Shown here in pieces: positions 1 to 8,160 of a DNA stretch of 64,000 bases. A model generated the notes under the pieces. The model saw only the letters and a list, made by a program, of their open reading frames with translations. It did not search any database and was not told the origin of the DNA. Made by a program: the position numbers and the translations under genes. The stretch comes from Roseivirga echinicomitans (GTDB lineage: Bacteria > Bacteroidota > Bacteroidia > Cytophagales > Cyclobacteriaceae): NCBI RefSeq assembly GCF_001592935.1, contig NZ_LRDB01000001.1:620001-684000 (forward strand). The letters run 5' to 3'. The first letter of the stretch is position 1, and the number at the start of each line of letters is the position of its first letter.

Positions 1-1
1 C

Positions 2-289
2 TTTTCATTACGTTTTAGTCGAATTTCTGGGCTTGATTTGTTGAGAAATGAACTAGGAGTTATTAGTAAAAGAGCTAGTAAACTTCGATTTATAATGAAA
101 GAGCTTGCCGAAGCGGAAGCATTTTCTGTGAATACACTGTCAGAGAAACTTGAGCTTTCAAGTAGGGCGATTCGAGATGATTTACAAATTCTGGTTGAGC
201 ACGGTTATGTAAACATGATTGGAGAAACAAAGGATCGTGTTTATACCCTAACTTCTAAAGGAGTTCAGTTTCTTAAAGCTGATAACTGA
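2..289 (+). CDS. C-terminal end of a winged-helix protein (cut by window edge)
   Basis: The reading frame is open from the first bases of the window, so this is the tail of a longer protein rather than an 83-residue gene starting at the TTG at 38. The last ~65 residues look like a winged helix-turn-helix: a helix-rich stretch followed by LSEKLELSSRAIRDDLQIL (recognition helix region) and a wing ending in VYTLTSKGVQFL. This resembles DeoR/ArsR-type HTH tails used for DNA binding or appended to other domains. The N-terminal domain is outside the window, so the function cannot be named. Directly downstream lies a repeat-rich spacer and then a convergent gene. Confidence 0.6.
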   Translation, partial: FSLRFSRISGLDLLRNELGVISKRASKLRFIMKELAEAEAFSVNTLSEKLELSSRAIRDDLQILVEHGYVNMIGETKDRVYTLTSKGVQFLKADN

Positions 290-512
290 TAGCTTAGTCA
301 CGATTCGGAAGTTTTTATCGGAAGTTTTATCGGAAGCTCTATTCCTTTTTTTCGACTCTACATAGAAAAGCCATTACCGTAATATTGTGCTTCTGTAATA
401 CCGTAGTGCCGTAATGCAGTGCGTTTTTAATAAAATAGTGGAAAGAAAAAACTTGGCTATAAATTATTCGGAAGTTTTATTCGGAAGTTTTGAACACAAA
501 TTATCCTAGATT
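290..512. repeat. spacer with repeated CGGAAG-type motif
   Basis: This spacer between two convergent genes holds five copies of a short motif of the form TCGGAAGTTTT or TCGGAAGCTCT. Three lie clustered near 305-345 and two near 469-492. Between them is a stretch with repeated CCGTAAT units (about 375-418). No gene or clear terminator is seen. The motif may be a degenerate dispersed repeat. Confidence 0.5.
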
Positions 513-1670
513 TTAGGCCTTGTGTAAATGTGCTGGAAGATCTTCAATACGCTCACAGCAGATCTGCTCCATCACTTGTTGTAATTGGGTTTTTAAAATG
601 GAGATGGTATGATCTCCTCCCTTTTTGCCTAAAGCCCCAACACCATACATAAAGCTTCGGCCCATAAAAGTAAACTCGGCACCAGAGGCTAAAGTCCGGG
701 CTACATCAGGGCCTGAACGCATACCGCTGTCCATCATTATTTTGATTTGACCACTGTATTTCTCTGCAATTCTGGTCAAAGGTTTGATGGTCGATTCCCC
801 TGCGTCCAGTTGTCTTCCTCCATGATTGGAAACAATGATGCCATCCAAACCCAGTGCGATTGCCTTTTCGGTGTCTGCTTCGCTGGCTACACCTTTCAGC
901 ACGATTTTTCCTTTCCATTGGTCACGAATTCGGCTGATGCGATCATCATTCAATCGGCCAGAAAACATCTGATCCATAAATCCACCCAGTCCGCCTAGGC
1001 CCAAATTTTTAGGCATATAAGGTTTGAGTGTTGCGAAGTTGGGTTGGCCATGTTTGAGCGTTTGGAATGCCCAATGGGGATGCGTTATCACCTGCGCGAT
1101 ATTTTTCATGGTCAGACGAGGCGGCATCGAAAGCCCGTTACGAATGTCTCTTGGGCGATAACCAAAGGTGGGCACATCGCAAAGCAATACTAAAACTGGG
1201 CAATGCGCTGCGGCCGCGCGTTTCAAAATGTCGTCACGGAATTCTTCTTTGGCTGGATGATAAAGTTGAAACCAAGCCCTGCCTTCTGTCAATTCTGATA
1301 TGCGCTCGATGCTGCTTGTGGAGACAGTACTGAGGATAAAAGGAATATTGTGTTCGAAGGCGGCTTTGGCTAGAATTTCTGGCGCATTGGGCCACATCAA
1401 ACCTTGCAAGCCCACGGGTGCAATACCAAAAGGAGCATCATATTCATGACCAAAAAGCTCGGTTTTTAGACTGCTGCTTTTGTATGGCGCTAAGTATTTC
1501 GGCACCAAACTGAGCTCCCTAATTTCAGAGGTATTGCGGTGTAAATTGACGTCCTCATTGCAACCCCCATCCAAATACTCGAAGGCAAATTTGGGCATCT
1601 TCTTTTTGGCCTTATGGCGAAGGTCATCCATCGATGGGTAGTTCTTATTATATGACCAATTTGCTCCCAT
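513..1670 (-). CDS. lldD: FMN-dependent alpha-hydroxy-acid dehydrogenase, probably L-lactate dehydrogenase
   Basis: A 385-residue protein of the glycolate oxidase/lactate dehydrogenase family, which oxidises L-2-hydroxy acids to 2-keto acids with FMN. The family signature SNHGGRQLD is at residues 281-289 (His283 is the expected catalytic base and Arg286 binds the carboxylate), with the FMN-contacting Lys259 in IVLKG. Length is normal for the family. It starts one base after the GH3 stop codon, so it ends the fucose operon. The fuconate pathway encoded upstream produces L-lactate plus pyruvate, so oxidation of that L-lactate to pyruvate is the natural role (inference from context). Other L-2-hydroxy acids cannot be excluded. 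An ATG in good context sets the start at 1670. Confidence 0.88.
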   Translation of the reverse strand: MGANWSYNKNYPSMDDLRHKAKKKMPKFAFEYLDGGCNEDVNLHRNTSEIRELSLVPKYLAPYKSSSLKTELFGHEYDAPFGIAPVGLQGLMWPNAPEILAKAAFEHNIPFILSTVSTSSIERISELTEGRAWFQLYHPAKEEFRDDILKRAAAAHCPVLVLLCDVPTFGYRPRDIRNGLSMPPRLTMKNIAQVITHPHWAFQTLKHGQPNFATLKPYMPKNLGLGGLGGFMDQMFSGRLNDDRISRIRDQWKGKIVLKGVASEADTEKAIALGLDGIIVSNHGGRQLDAGESTIKPLTRIAEKYSGQIKIMMDSGMRSGPDVARTLASGAEFTFMGRSFMYGVGALGKKGGDHTISILKTQLQQVMEQICCERIEDLPAHLHKA

Positions 1671-4331
1671 TTAATTTTTCAGTTTGATCAATGATTCCAC
1701 CGTGAAAGTGTCGCTCGTTCCTTCTTCCGAATTTTTGCCAACCATTACTCGGAACTTGCCCGCTTCAACTACACGCTCCATGTTCCTGTTCCAAAGGGAA
1801 AGGTCTTCAGGCTTTAAATCAAAACTTACACGTTTGCTTTCTCCAGCATTGAAGTGGATCCGTTGAAAACCTTTGAGTTCTTTTACTGCTGTGGTTACAG
1901 AGCTGATCAAGTCGCTTAGATAAAGCTGTACGACTTCTTCACCCGCTTGAGTTCCGTTGTTGGTCACCGTTACTTCGATGTGAATTGTTCCTTCTCCTTG
2001 ATTCGTAATCTGAAGGTCCTTATAATCGAAAGAGGTATAACTTAAACCGTAGCCAAAAGGGTAGAGGGGTGTAATTTTCTCATCGACATAGCGGTGGTTT
2101 CTGGTGGGTTTGGCACTGTAATACATTGGCAGTTGGCCAACACTACGAGCAACCGTAACAGGCAAACGACCCGCAGGATTGTAGTCTCCAAATAGGGTTT
2201 GTGCCACCGCTAAGCCTCCTTTTTCTCCAGGAAACCAAGCCTCTAAAATGGCAGGCACTTTCTGATCTAAACTGTTAATGGATAAGGGGCGACCGTTGAG
2301 CACAACACATACCACTGGGGTTCCAGTAGCAAGAATGGCGTCTACGAATTCCTTCTGAAGGCCATAGAGTTCTAGGCTGCTTACGTCTTTATTTTCTTCT
2401 ACTAGTTCATTCGATTCACCGACCACCACAATGGCGACATCTGATGATTTTGCCTGCGCGATCGCTTCCGTCAAATCTGGCTTTTGCATGTTCCAGTTGA
2501 GATAAGCTTTGGCGCCATAACCACCTTCCCATACGTCCATCCTGATTTTGTATTCCTTTCCTTTCACAAAATCCATTGGCGCAGTTTCGATGCTTGTCGC
2601 TCCTTTTTCCCAATTGTCAATCACCAGTTTGTCGTCTACCCAAAGCCTTACGCCATCATCGGAACTGACGGCTAACCATCCGCTAAATGATTGGTCTGGC
2701 TGAAGGTAGCCTTCCCATGTAACAGAGAAGTGATCTTCACCCACTCCTTCGCCCGGAGAGCCCGGCCATTCAAACGCGACTTGCTTGTCAATTCTAGTGA
2801 GCACAGGTTCGCCCTCTACATTTCTATTGTTGAAGAATGTGGCATTCAATCCGTTTTGCGATTTGTCTTTGGTTTTAAAGTTGGCCATCGGAATGGGTTG
2901 ACCTTTATAAATAAGGGGGACACCTTCGGAATACACTACTTCCGTATTCGCTCCGAGCAATTGCTTCACCCCTTCATAAACCGTGATGGCTTTTTTGTTT
3001 TTTACAGAATAGCCACCCAAAACGGACTCATTGGCCAATGGGCCAAGCACCGCGACCTTCTTTAAGTTTTTACTTAGGGGCAATAAATCACCTTCATTTT
3101 TGAGCAACACCATCGATTTCAAAGCTGCTTCTAAGGCCAGGTTTTGGTTTTCCTGACTGTGATTTCTTTCGTCAATAAGTCTTTGTTCTGTATATGGATT
3201 TTCAAACAAGCCCAACAAGAATTTCAATCTCAAAACCCCTGATACCGCTCTGTTCACTTTAGAAATATCAAGCGATCCTTCGTTCACCAATTCTATAATG
3301 GTTTGCTGAAATTCCTCATTTGGGAAATCGTAGAACTGCATGTCGATGCCCGCAGAAATGGCTTGCCGGATGGATTCTTTAGGAGAGTCGCTGGATTTGT
3401 GGCTGCTCTGCAAAAAGCGAATCGCGCCAAGGTCAGAAACCACGATGCCTTTAAAGCCCCATTCGTTTCGGAGCACTTCGGTCATCAGCCATTCATTCGA
3501 GGCATTGGGAATTCCATCAATTTCGGAGTAAGCGGCCATGGTGCCCAAAGCGCCTCCTTCCATAAATGCTTTTCTAAATACGGGAAGGTAATCCTGTCTT
3601 ACGGATCTTTCTCCCAACAAAACAGGGCCCGCATTTCCTCCCGCTTGTGGAGATCCGTGGGCGGCAAAATGTTTGGGTTCTGCTACCATCGAGCGGTCAG
3701 AACTCAAGTCTTTTCCTTGGATGCCTTTGATCAAGGCGGTACCAAGTTCGGCAGATAAGTAGGTGTCTTCTCCCAGTGTTTCTGCAATTCTTCCCCAGCG
3801 TGGTTCTCTGCCCAAATCGAGGTTGGGGCCTAAACCGAAATGTACGCCATGCGCCCGGCCTTCGGTGCCAATGACCTGCCCCACCTTTTCCATTAAGGCT
3901 TTGTCCCAAGTAGCGCCAAGGCCAATATTCATGGGGAAAGCAGTACTGCCCTCACCCATATAGCCGTGCAAAAACTCGGACATGAGTAATGCGGGAATTC
4001 CCCAGCGGTTATTCTTGATGATAAATTCTTGAAGTTGATTGGCTGCTTTGGCGTCTTTCGGATAGTAATCGTGTACCGCGCCTGCACCCAATTTTTCTCC
4101 GATCAATTCCTTGGCCAACGCGAGTGAAAAGGCTTCTCCTTCCTTAATATTTGCTCCGTTGTACATGTCCATCTGCCGTACCTTTTCTTCCAAACTCATT
4201 CTTGAAAGAAGGTCAGAAACCCTTTCTTCCACTGGAAGTTTGGCATTTTGGTATGGATATTTTTGGGCAAATAGTGATATGCCCACTACCTGGAAAAGTA
4301 TGATTAAACTGAAAATTCGCTTTTTGTACAT
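1671..4331 (-). CDS. GH3 beta-glucosidase with PA14 insert, secreted
   Basis: An exported glycoside hydrolase family 3 enzyme, expected to release beta-linked glucose (or a related sugar) from oligosaccharides in the periplasm. I take the start at 4331 because it gives a signal peptide (MYKKRIFSLIILF, then GISLFAQ); a start at 4391 would add 20 hydrophilic residues in front. In the short form the catalytic Asp is D300 in the VVSDLGA motif, a PA14 carbohydrate-binding insert spans roughly residues 492-620, and the C-terminus is a fibronectin-III-like domain. This order (GH3 N, GH3 C interrupted by PA14, FnIII) is common in Bacteroidota. It directly precedes lldD. It is cut off from the rest of the fucose operon by about 7.4 kb of opposite-strand cargo, so it may now need its own promoter. 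Substrate is inferred from family only. Confidence 0.88.
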   Translation of the reverse strand: MYKKRIFSLIILFQVVGISLFAQKYPYQNAKLPVEERVSDLLSRMSLEEKVRQMDMYNGANIKEGEAFSLALAKELIGEKLGAGAVHDYYPKDAKAANQLQEFIIKNNRWGIPALLMSEFLHGYMGEGSTAFPMNIGLGATWDKALMEKVGQVIGTEGRAHGVHFGLGPNLDLGREPRWGRIAETLGEDTYLSAELGTALIKGIQGKDLSSDRSMVAEPKHFAAHGSPQAGGNAGPVLLGERSVRQDYLPVFRKAFMEGGALGTMAAYSEIDGIPNASNEWLMTEVLRNEWGFKGIVVSDLGAIRFLQSSHKSSDSPKESIRQAISAGIDMQFYDFPNEEFQQTIIELVNEGSLDISKVNRAVSGVLRLKFLLGLFENPYTEQRLIDERNHSQENQNLALEAALKSMVLLKNEGDLLPLSKNLKKVAVLGPLANESVLGGYSVKNKKAITVYEGVKQLLGANTEVVYSEGVPLIYKGQPIPMANFKTKDKSQNGLNATFFNNRNVEGEPVLTRIDKQVAFEWPGSPGEGVGEDHFSVTWEGYLQPDQSFSGWLAVSSDDGVRLWVDDKLVIDNWEKGATSIETAPMDFVKGKEYKIRMDVWEGGYGAKAYLNWNMQKPDLTEAIAQAKSSDVAIVVVGESNELVEENKDVSSLELYGLQKEFVDAILATGTPVVCVVLNGRPLSINSLDQKVPAILEAWFPGEKGGLAVAQTLFGDYNPAGRLPVTVARSVGQLPMYYSAKPTRNHRYVDEKITPLYPFGYGLSYTSFDYKDLQITNQGEGTIHIEVTVTNNGTQAGEEVVQLYLSDLISSVTTAVKELKGFQRIHFNAGESKRVSFDLKPEDLSLWNRNMERVVEAGKFRVMVGKNSEEGTSDTFTVESLIKLKN

Positions 4332-4554
4332 TGGTTTTTTATTCTCGTAATTCAAAAAATTAGCCCTCCACTTTTCGCCTTCTTTTGCCATGGATAGGGC
4401 TTGCTGAAAGGGTCAATTTACGGAAATGAGTTGGGATATTTACTCGATGGTGGGTGCTCTGGTTTCCCGACAGTTTACTTCCCAGAATAAATGAATGAGG
4501 TGCATTAAAGATAGACGTGCTTCATAACAACCTCCGAGAGGCCTCACCCTTTTA

Positions 4555-4574
4555 TCCCTCTCCTTGGAGAGGGA
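4555..4574. repeat. polypyrimidine/polypurine hairpin
   Basis: A perfect 9-bp inverted repeat TCCCTCTCC-TT-GGAGAGGGA. Similar short CTCC/GGAG hairpins occur at 12132-12144, 57649-57669 and 57727-57744, so this looks like a member of a dispersed small repeat family. It is absent from the second copy of this flank. Confidence 0.55.
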
Positions 4575-4795
4575 CAGCACATTCTGCTAGGTTTTGCATA
4601 TGTACTCCAATCTTGCACGCTGTACCCTGTTTTCCACAGTGTACCTCGGGCATACAAGAATAAGAGATATGGCTTACCACTTGTAAATATTCTTCTAATT
4701 GTCTTTCTTTATTATAGAAAAACATGCCTTCAGCTTTCACTCATCGTGCTTTTCTTTTTTTGTAAAAAGTGCTTTTAGCATACCCTATTGGATTT

Positions 4796-4866
4796 GCTAA
4801 CCCTCACTTTTTGTAAACTATTAGAAATAAACGCCCATAAAAGTGAGCGTTATATAGTGTTAGGGG
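4796..4866. other. attC-like hairpin at left end of module B
   Basis: Nested inverted repeats: the outer pair is CTAAC (4797-4801) with GTTAG (4859-4863), the inner pair is CTCACTTTT (4803-4811) with AAAAGTGAG (4839-4847). The GTTAGGGGTG at 4859-4868 is matched by its reverse complement CACCCCTAAC at 6568-6577, after module B. This is the layout expected when an integron-type cassette begins at a GTT core. The arms are not a strict match to the canonical attC consensus, so this is a resemblance, not an identification. Confidence 0.45.
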
Positions 4867-4883
4867 TGATTAAATAAAAATCT

Positions 4884-5306
4884 ATGGAACGGGAAGAATA
4901 CATTAAATCAAGAGTTGATTTGGATTATTGTTTTTATGACAGTAGAGCGAAGCAATATCGAACCGCTCATTTAACATTTCGAATTTTAGTAGTCATGATT
5001 TCAGCATCAATCTCAGTAATCGCAAATGTAGAATTTGGCATTAAGAATGTTTTGCTTTCAATTTTAAGTTCTTCTGTAATTATTTTGGTAGGTATTTCTG
5101 AACTTATGAAGTTCCGAGAACAATGGATGGAATATAGAACTACTGCAGAAACAATAAAATCTGAAAAAATGCTTTTCCTTACCAATACAGGGCCATACTC
5201 TCAAGAGGGTAAGTTTAACTATTACGTTGAGAACCATGAAGCCATTGTCAAGTCTGAACACATAAATTGGAAAAATTTCTTTATCAAGAAAGATCATGGG
5301 CAATGA
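4884..5306 (+). CDS. SLATT-domain membrane protein
   Basis: A 140-residue protein with a short charged N-terminus, two close hydrophobic segments (about residues 30-48 and 52-72) and a C-terminal amphipathic helix region. This is the layout of SLATT domains, which are predicted to form membrane pores as effectors in nucleotide-signal-linked bacterial conflict systems (family knowledge). Its stop codon overlaps the start of the next gene by the sequence ATGA, so the two are translationally coupled. It lies in an AT-rich plus-strand insertion inside the minus-strand fucose locus. The prediction is that it damages the membrane when activated by its TIR-like partner. No experimental support can be read from the sequence. 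Confidence 0.7.
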   Translation: MEREEYIKSRVDLDYCFYDSRAKQYRTAHLTFRILVVMISASISVIANVEFGIKNVLLSILSSSVIILVGISELMKFREQWMEYRTTAETIKSEKMLFLTNTGPYSQEGKFNYYVENHEAIVKSEHINWKNFFIKKDHGQ

Positions 5307-6556
5307 GCAATTTTGAAACGGAATTTGGTAACAGAAGAATCGGGTTTCTAATAAGGAAATTTGAGGAACGTGATGATCGAAACACCCTTATTAAGACAGT
5401 AAGAGATTCTTTTCGTGAACGAGGATTGAAAATTGTTGATGCTAGTGAAAAGAACCTTCACTCAGAAACTTGGGGGAACATTAAACAATTCATGGATCAC
5501 TGTTCTTATGGCGTTGTTGTTATTGATAATTTTAGCCCAACAAATTCTGGCTTTAACCCCAATGTTTTTTTGGAGATAGGGTACCTACTGGCATTAAAAA
5601 AGGATATTCTGATCCTCATTCAAAATAGCTTAGCTGATAAACTCCCTACGGATATTAAACCTTTCCTTTATACCAGCTTTGATTCTCAGGAGATCCAATC
5701 GCCACAGTTGCGTCAAAAAATTATCAAGTGGATTGATAACACTGTCAATTACAATCCAGGATATTTGAGCGTATATTTAAAGGGTGAGATTGTCAGTGTC
5801 GATTTGATTTCCGAATTCAAAGAAGTGGTTTATGCCATTTCCGACTGTAACATAACAGAGAGTAGCAAACTAATAGCGCCAGATCAAAAGGAATTAGATG
5901 ATGAGTGTATCGATTGTCCAGATGGAGCGAGAAAAATAACATTTAGGACCCAAACCAAAAATATGGCTGATAAGCTAGTTGCAGATTATGAAAACAACTT
6001 CTATACGAATGTCCCTTTTCTTCATAATAGTTTATTAAAGATAAAGGCCAATTCAAGTGCAATTTCTGAAAGCTACGCTGATGGTGGAATTCACTACCTA
6101 TTTAATGATGAAAAGGAAGCTTTAATTTATTGCCAAAACCAGGGGATTGAGGGATGTAAGGATGAAGAACATTTCGCTTCAAGCAATTTCAAACTTAAGA
6201 AAACAAGCAATCATGATGAAATTGAAATATTTATCCTGCCAAAGTTTGACAACGAAAACACTTTTTTGTACATATCCAACTACCTTCAAAGCGAAAACAG
6301 ATTTTGTATAAAGATGTGTCATTATCCAAAAGATAATTCAAGAATTGTGGTGCCATTTCATGCCGTTGATATTTTATATCTAATAATATTTGGCGAACTA
6401 CCAGACCCTAAAAGACTTAAGATAAACTCAGACTATAGAAAAAGATATTTGGAAATTGTAGATTTACATTTAGATAAGGTGATTTACAATGTTGAAAATA
6501 GGATTGCTATTGAACCGGGAATTGCGAAAAATGTAAAATATTTTGATCACAAATAA
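5303..6556 (+). CDS. TIR / nucleoside-deoxyribosyltransferase-like protein with unknown C-terminal domain
   Basis: A 417-residue protein. The start at 5303 is chosen over the TTG at 5267 because its ATG overlaps the SLATT stop codon (ATGA). Residues ~10-155 look like a TIR/deoxyribosyltransferase-type Rossmann fold: a first strand IGFLIRKF, a central strand VVVID (71-75) and the motif NPNVFLEIG (85-93), whose Glu91 matches the expected catalytic acid. Such domains cleave or bind NAD or nucleotides in immune systems. The remaining ~260 residues are not recognised; they contain a Cys pair (DECIDCPDG) that could be structural. With SLATT it forms a probable two-gene defence unit: this protein could sense and make or cleave a nucleotide, and SLATT could act on the membrane. 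That role is inference. Confidence 0.62.
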   Translation: MSNFETEFGNRRIGFLIRKFEERDDRNTLIKTVRDSFRERGLKIVDASEKNLHSETWGNIKQFMDHCSYGVVVIDNFSPTNSGFNPNVFLEIGYLLALKKDILILIQNSLADKLPTDIKPFLYTSFDSQEIQSPQLRQKIIKWIDNTVNYNPGYLSVYLKGEIVSVDLISEFKEVVYAISDCNITESSKLIAPDQKELDDECIDCPDGARKITFRTQTKNMADKLVADYENNFYTNVPFLHNSLLKIKANSSAISESYADGGIHYLFNDEKEALIYCQNQGIEGCKDEEHFASSNFKLKKTSNHDEIEIFILPKFDNENTFLYISNYLQSENRFCIKMCHYPKDNSRIVVPFHAVDILYLIIFGELPDPKRLKINSDYRKRYLEIVDLHLDKVIYNVENRIAIEPGIAKNVKYFDHK

Positions 6557-6567
6557 ACTAGCTATAC

Positions 6568-6687
6568 CACCCCTAACAAATGCTAAAATGAATATGCGAA
6601 CTGATCCATTAGATACCATGGTGAGAGTTGGGAACTTCAGAGTATTTAGGAAATGGAGCACAGACTCAATTTAGCTAAACGTTGCCA
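6568..6687. other. attC-like recombination site at right end of module B
   Basis: This is the best attC-like structure in the window. It has an outer element CACCCCTAAC (6568-6577), a 4-nt spacer, an inner arm GCTAAAATGA (6582-6591), a ~74-nt central region, the complementary inner arm TCAATTTAGC (6666-6675; 9 of 10 paired), a 5-nt spacer, and GTTGCCA (6681-6687). Order, spacer lengths and total size (120 bp) fit the R''-L''-L'-R' plan of integron attC sites. The outer element is the reverse complement of the module's first bases at 4859-4868, as expected for a cassette. No integrase gene is in the window. Confidence 0.5.
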
Positions 6688-6691
6688 TAAC

Positions 6692-6768
6692 CTACAACTC
6701 AAAAACCTTCTCCATCAACATCCATTTTTCACCTGGCTTCGCGAAGGGTAAGGCTTGTTGATATTTCC
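6692..6768 (-). pseudogene. 3'-end fragment of the L-fucose/L-rhamnose-type mutarotase gene
   Basis: About 77 bp that nearly repeats the last ~25 codons and stop codon of the intact mutarotase gene at 11772-12101 (same reading frame, stop TAG at 6692-6694, a few substitutions). Similarity stops abruptly after 6768 and switches to the flank sequence otherwise found at 4414. It is therefore a chimeric junction left by recombination or tandem duplication, not a gene. Confidence 0.85.
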
Positions 6769-7181
6769 AATTTACTGAAATGAGTTGGAATATTTACTCA
6801 ATCGAGGGTGCTATGACTTTCCAATATTCGCTTCTGTTTTCCTGAATATCTTTCCGCATTAGAGAGGCTAGACTTTCTGACAATTTGCATTACCAATGCA
6901 AATGAATTGAGGATATAATTCCTTCGTAATAACATCGAAAGAGCCTCCCCCTTTTGTTCCCATGGCATACAGGAATCAGAGATGCGGCTTACCACTTGTA
7001 AATATTCTTCTAAATGTCTTTCTTTATTATAGAAAAACATGCCTTCCACTTTCACTCATCGTGCTTTTCTGGAAATTGTAAAAAGTGTTTAGCATACCCT
7101 ATTGGGTGTGCCAACGCTCACTTTTTGTAAACTATAGAAATATAACGTGCATAAAAGTGCGCATTATACAATGTTGTAGCC
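6766..7181. repeat. right copy (A') of the duplicated slot flank
   Basis: Diverged duplicate of 4414-4868, fused at its left edge to the mutarotase 3' fragment. It carries an 85-codon minus-strand frame (6798-7055) whose first ~30 residues match the shorter frame in the other copy. Similarity is strongest from about 6964 to 7150. Apart from this frame and the hairpin at 7109-7181 the ~520 bp before the next gene hold nothing I recognise. Confidence 0.75.
7109..7181. other. attC-like hairpin at left end of module D
   Basis: Nested elements TGCCAAC (7109-7115), inner arm GCTCACTTTT (7116-7125), complementary inner arm AAAAGTGCGC (7153-7162; 9 of 10) and GTTGTAGCC (7173-7181). It is the homologue of the hairpin at 4796-4866. 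GTTGTAGCC is matched by its exact reverse complement GGCTACAAC at 11637-11645, at the far end of module D; extending to 14 nt, 12 positions pair. Confidence 0.45.
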
Positions 7182-7203
7182 AATACAAGAAAAACCTCCG
7201 AGT

Positions 7204-8148
7204 ATGAACAAAAGTGCCATATATATATTCACATGCAATCGTACAATGGAACTCAAAAGGTTGCTTCATGAATTATATACTATTAAAATAAATTATGTTA
7301 TTTATATAATTGATGATTCTAATAATATAGAATATATTAAAAACAATATAATAAGTATAAACAAATATTCCAATGCTACATACCTGGGGGCAAGGCAATA
7401 CTGGGACTTTTACAGCATGAATGGAAAGTCTAACCATAGTCAATTATTGGGGGATGAGACTTGGAATTTAGGAATTGCTCGAAATTTTGCATTAGATCAT
7501 TCAACTCTTTTGGGGTATGAGAAAGTACTATTTGTTGATGACGACATATCAGGTATAGGTGAAAAAGTAATAGAAGTTGGGTTCGAATCGCTTATCGGAA
7601 ATTGTTTTGTTTCATGTAGTTTGAAAGGAGTTGAGGATGATTCGATTGTTGGTCATATCGCAAAGCAAGTAGGCGTTATTGTTGAAGGACCCAAAATGTT
7701 ATCTGGGGGGTTTTTGTTTTTATCACCATCTTCAATCACTCATAGATTTTACAACATTTATAATGAAGATTGGATATTGCAGCTTCTTGAAAAAGAAATG
7801 GAACAATTAATTATACCATATACTGTATTCCATAGTATGAATCAAGAGGTAGAATGGACTATTGATAAGGCCGTATTTCAAGAATTAGGGGAACTCGCCA
7901 TAAATGGTCTTTTTGAAAACTACCAAGCATTATCTATGGACTATTCCTTTTGGGGTAATGTACTAGCAAAAAGGATAAAATTTATTGAAAAAATAAATGA
8001 ACGTTCTCTGGATTTAAGAAATCATCATGGTCACAGAATTTGTATTAGACTTTTAGAATGGTTAAAGCAACTTGACGGGCATTCCCTTCAAAAATCTCTG
8101 GAACAAAAAAATTCGCATATGTATTTTTCCAAAAGCATTGAAAATTAA
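7204..8148 (+). CDS. GT-A-type glycosyltransferase-like protein
   Basis: A 314-residue soluble protein. The N-terminus has the alternating strand-helix pattern of GT-A glycosyltransferases (AIYIFTCNR, then YVIYIIDDS with Asp37/38), and FVDDDIS (D112-D114) is a good DXD-type metal/nucleotide-sugar site. A stretch GPKMLSGGFLFLS near residue 165 is typical of the acceptor side of such folds. I infer transfer of a sugar to an unknown acceptor; the exact family is not recognised. It is AT-rich compared with the fucose genes. It opens a five-gene plus-strand set with the acyltransferase, TIR-like, adenylation and carrier-protein genes, so it may glycosylate the product made by these enzymes. Confidence 0.55.
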   Translation: MNKSAIYIFTCNRTMELKRLLHELYTIKINYVIYIIDDSNNIEYIKNNIISINKYSNATYLGARQYWDFYSMNGKSNHSQLLGDETWNLGIARNFALDHSTLLGYEKVLFVDDDISGIGEKVIEVGFESLIGNCFVSCSLKGVEDDSIVGHIAKQVGVIVEGPKMLSGGFLFLSPSSITHRFYNIYNEDWILQLLEKEMEQLIIPYTVFHSMNQEVEWTIDKAVFQELGELAINGLFENYQALSMDYSFWGNVLAKRIKFIEKINERSLDLRNHHGHRICIRLLEWLKQLDGHSLQKSLEQKNSHMYFSKSIEN

Positions 8149-8160
8149 TAAAGCGACTAT

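Larger units (their letters stand above)
4414..4868. repeat. left copy (A) of the duplicated slot flank
   Basis: This stretch in front of GH3 is repeated, diverged, at about 6766-7181. Matching blocks include AATTTAC-GAAATGAGTTGG at 4415/6769, GGCTTACCACTTGTAAATAT at 4671/6986, and the hairpin region ending at 4868. On the minus strand it holds a 62-codon frame (4552-4740) whose first ~30 residues match those of an 85-codon frame in the other copy (shared core EEYLQVVS). The two frames diverge afterwards. I do not recognise the peptide and doubt that it is a functional gene. Copy A carries about 100 bp, including the hairpin at 4555-4574, that the other copy lacks. Confidence 0.75.

Noticed and set aside
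5267-5302. Upstream TTG start for the TIR-like gene
   Set aside because: The ATG at 5303 overlaps the SLATT stop codon as ATGA, a common coupled start; the upstream extension is just the shadow of the SLATT end.
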